Shown here piece after piece: positions 63,938 through 64,000 of a DNA stretch of 64,000 nucleotides. The notes beneath the pieces are model-generated. The model was not told where the DNA came from and searched no databases. It saw only the letters and a list, made by a program, of their open reading frames with translations. A program made the position numbers and the translations under genes. The stretch's first letter is position 1. Every line of letters begins with the position of its first letter. The stretch is from DAOTWA01 sp963702935. Its GTDB lineage: Bacteria > Chloroflexota > Anaerolineae > Anaerolineales > Anaerolineaceae. The stretch is from the NCBI GenBank assembly GCA_963702935.1, contig OY969772.1, forward strand, positions 3,410,001 to 3,474,000, in the 5' to 3' direction.

Positions 63938-64000
63938 ATGAAGGTCGAACTAAGAGACATCCACAAGACATTTGGGCCAGTTTACGCCAACAAAGCGCTC
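63938..64000 (+). CDS. ABC transporter ATP-binding protein, cut by window end
   Basis: Only the first 21 codons are present. KVELRDIHKTFGPVYANKAL is the typical opening of a sugar/nucleoside-type ABC ATPase (the aromatic A-loop region). A GAGGG lies before ATG. By position it is the ATPase partner of the BMP lipoprotein; the Walker motifs lie beyond the window. Confidence 0.85.
   Translation, partial: MKVELRDIHKTFGPVYANKAL

Overview
The window is GC-rich, gene-dense bacterial DNA. The gene content is an LLM-class (F420-type) oxidoreductase, large PAS/GAF sensors, an HD-GYP protein, a ParB-like/universal-stress fusion, DUF302 proteins, and a secreted beta-propeller ending in HLPMIVR. Together these suggest a heterotrophic, probably anaerobic Chloroflexota bacterium of Anaerolineae type. 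That placement is inference; no rRNA or tRNA gene was found to test it.

Layout. 37-630: a 152-bp-period array of small hairpins. 619-14270 (minus): one long purine/hydantoin catabolic operon behind a consensus sigma-70 promoter at 14420-14448. In transcription order it encodes HyuA-type hydantoinase, SsnA-like amidohydrolase, the FeS and Mo subunits of a xanthine-dehydrogenase-family enzyme, an LLM oxidoreductase, YgeW-type carbamoyltransferase, YgeY-type hydrolase, a second amidohydrolase, a hydroxypyruvate-isomerase-like protein, a DhnA/LsrF-type aldolase and an FGGY kinase. 14.7-22 kb: lipoate ligase, two DUF302 proteins, methyltransferase, DsbA-like protein, ECF sigma factor, glycerate 2-kinase, and an AT-richer MarR/TauE pair with its own operator. 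22.3-33.3 kb: two two-component systems, pseudouridine-5'-phosphate glycosidase, ammonium channel, and a 1337-residue PAS/GAF/HD-GYP protein. 33.7-47 kb: secreted BNR propeller, an HhH/DUF3761 membrane protein, a UvrD helicase-nuclease fusion, DUF1232, a GH94-GH1 disaccharide pair, and a ParB-like/Usp fusion. 47-56.4 kb: an Rsb-type partner-switching module (six-GAF PP2C phosphatase, anti-sigma kinase, STAS antagonist), panB-panE-panC, DUF4342 and UDP-glucose dehydrogenase. 56.7-64 kb (plus): a second nitrogen/purine cluster with 8-oxoguanine deaminase, GntR/UTRA regulator, ATCase-like and YgeW-like carbamoyltransferases, carbamate kinase, a BMP-family (nucleoside-type) lipoprotein and the start of its ABC ATPase.

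How the parts may work together (inference). The BMP/ABC system would import nucleosides. The deaminases and the XDH-type enzyme would process purine bases. The hydantoinase, YgeY, YgeW and the LLM enzyme would open and dismantle the rings. Carbamoyltransferases with carbamate kinase would recover ATP from carbamoyl phosphate. The Hyi-like protein, glycerate kinase and ammonium channel would handle C2/C3 fragments and ammonia.

A caution for every reader: nine genes are broken by single-base indels and a tenth (panC) by an in-frame stop. Most of these defects sit at or beside a GANTC motif. They look like modification-linked base-calling errors rather than real pseudogenes, so the broken genes are described here as repaired wholes.
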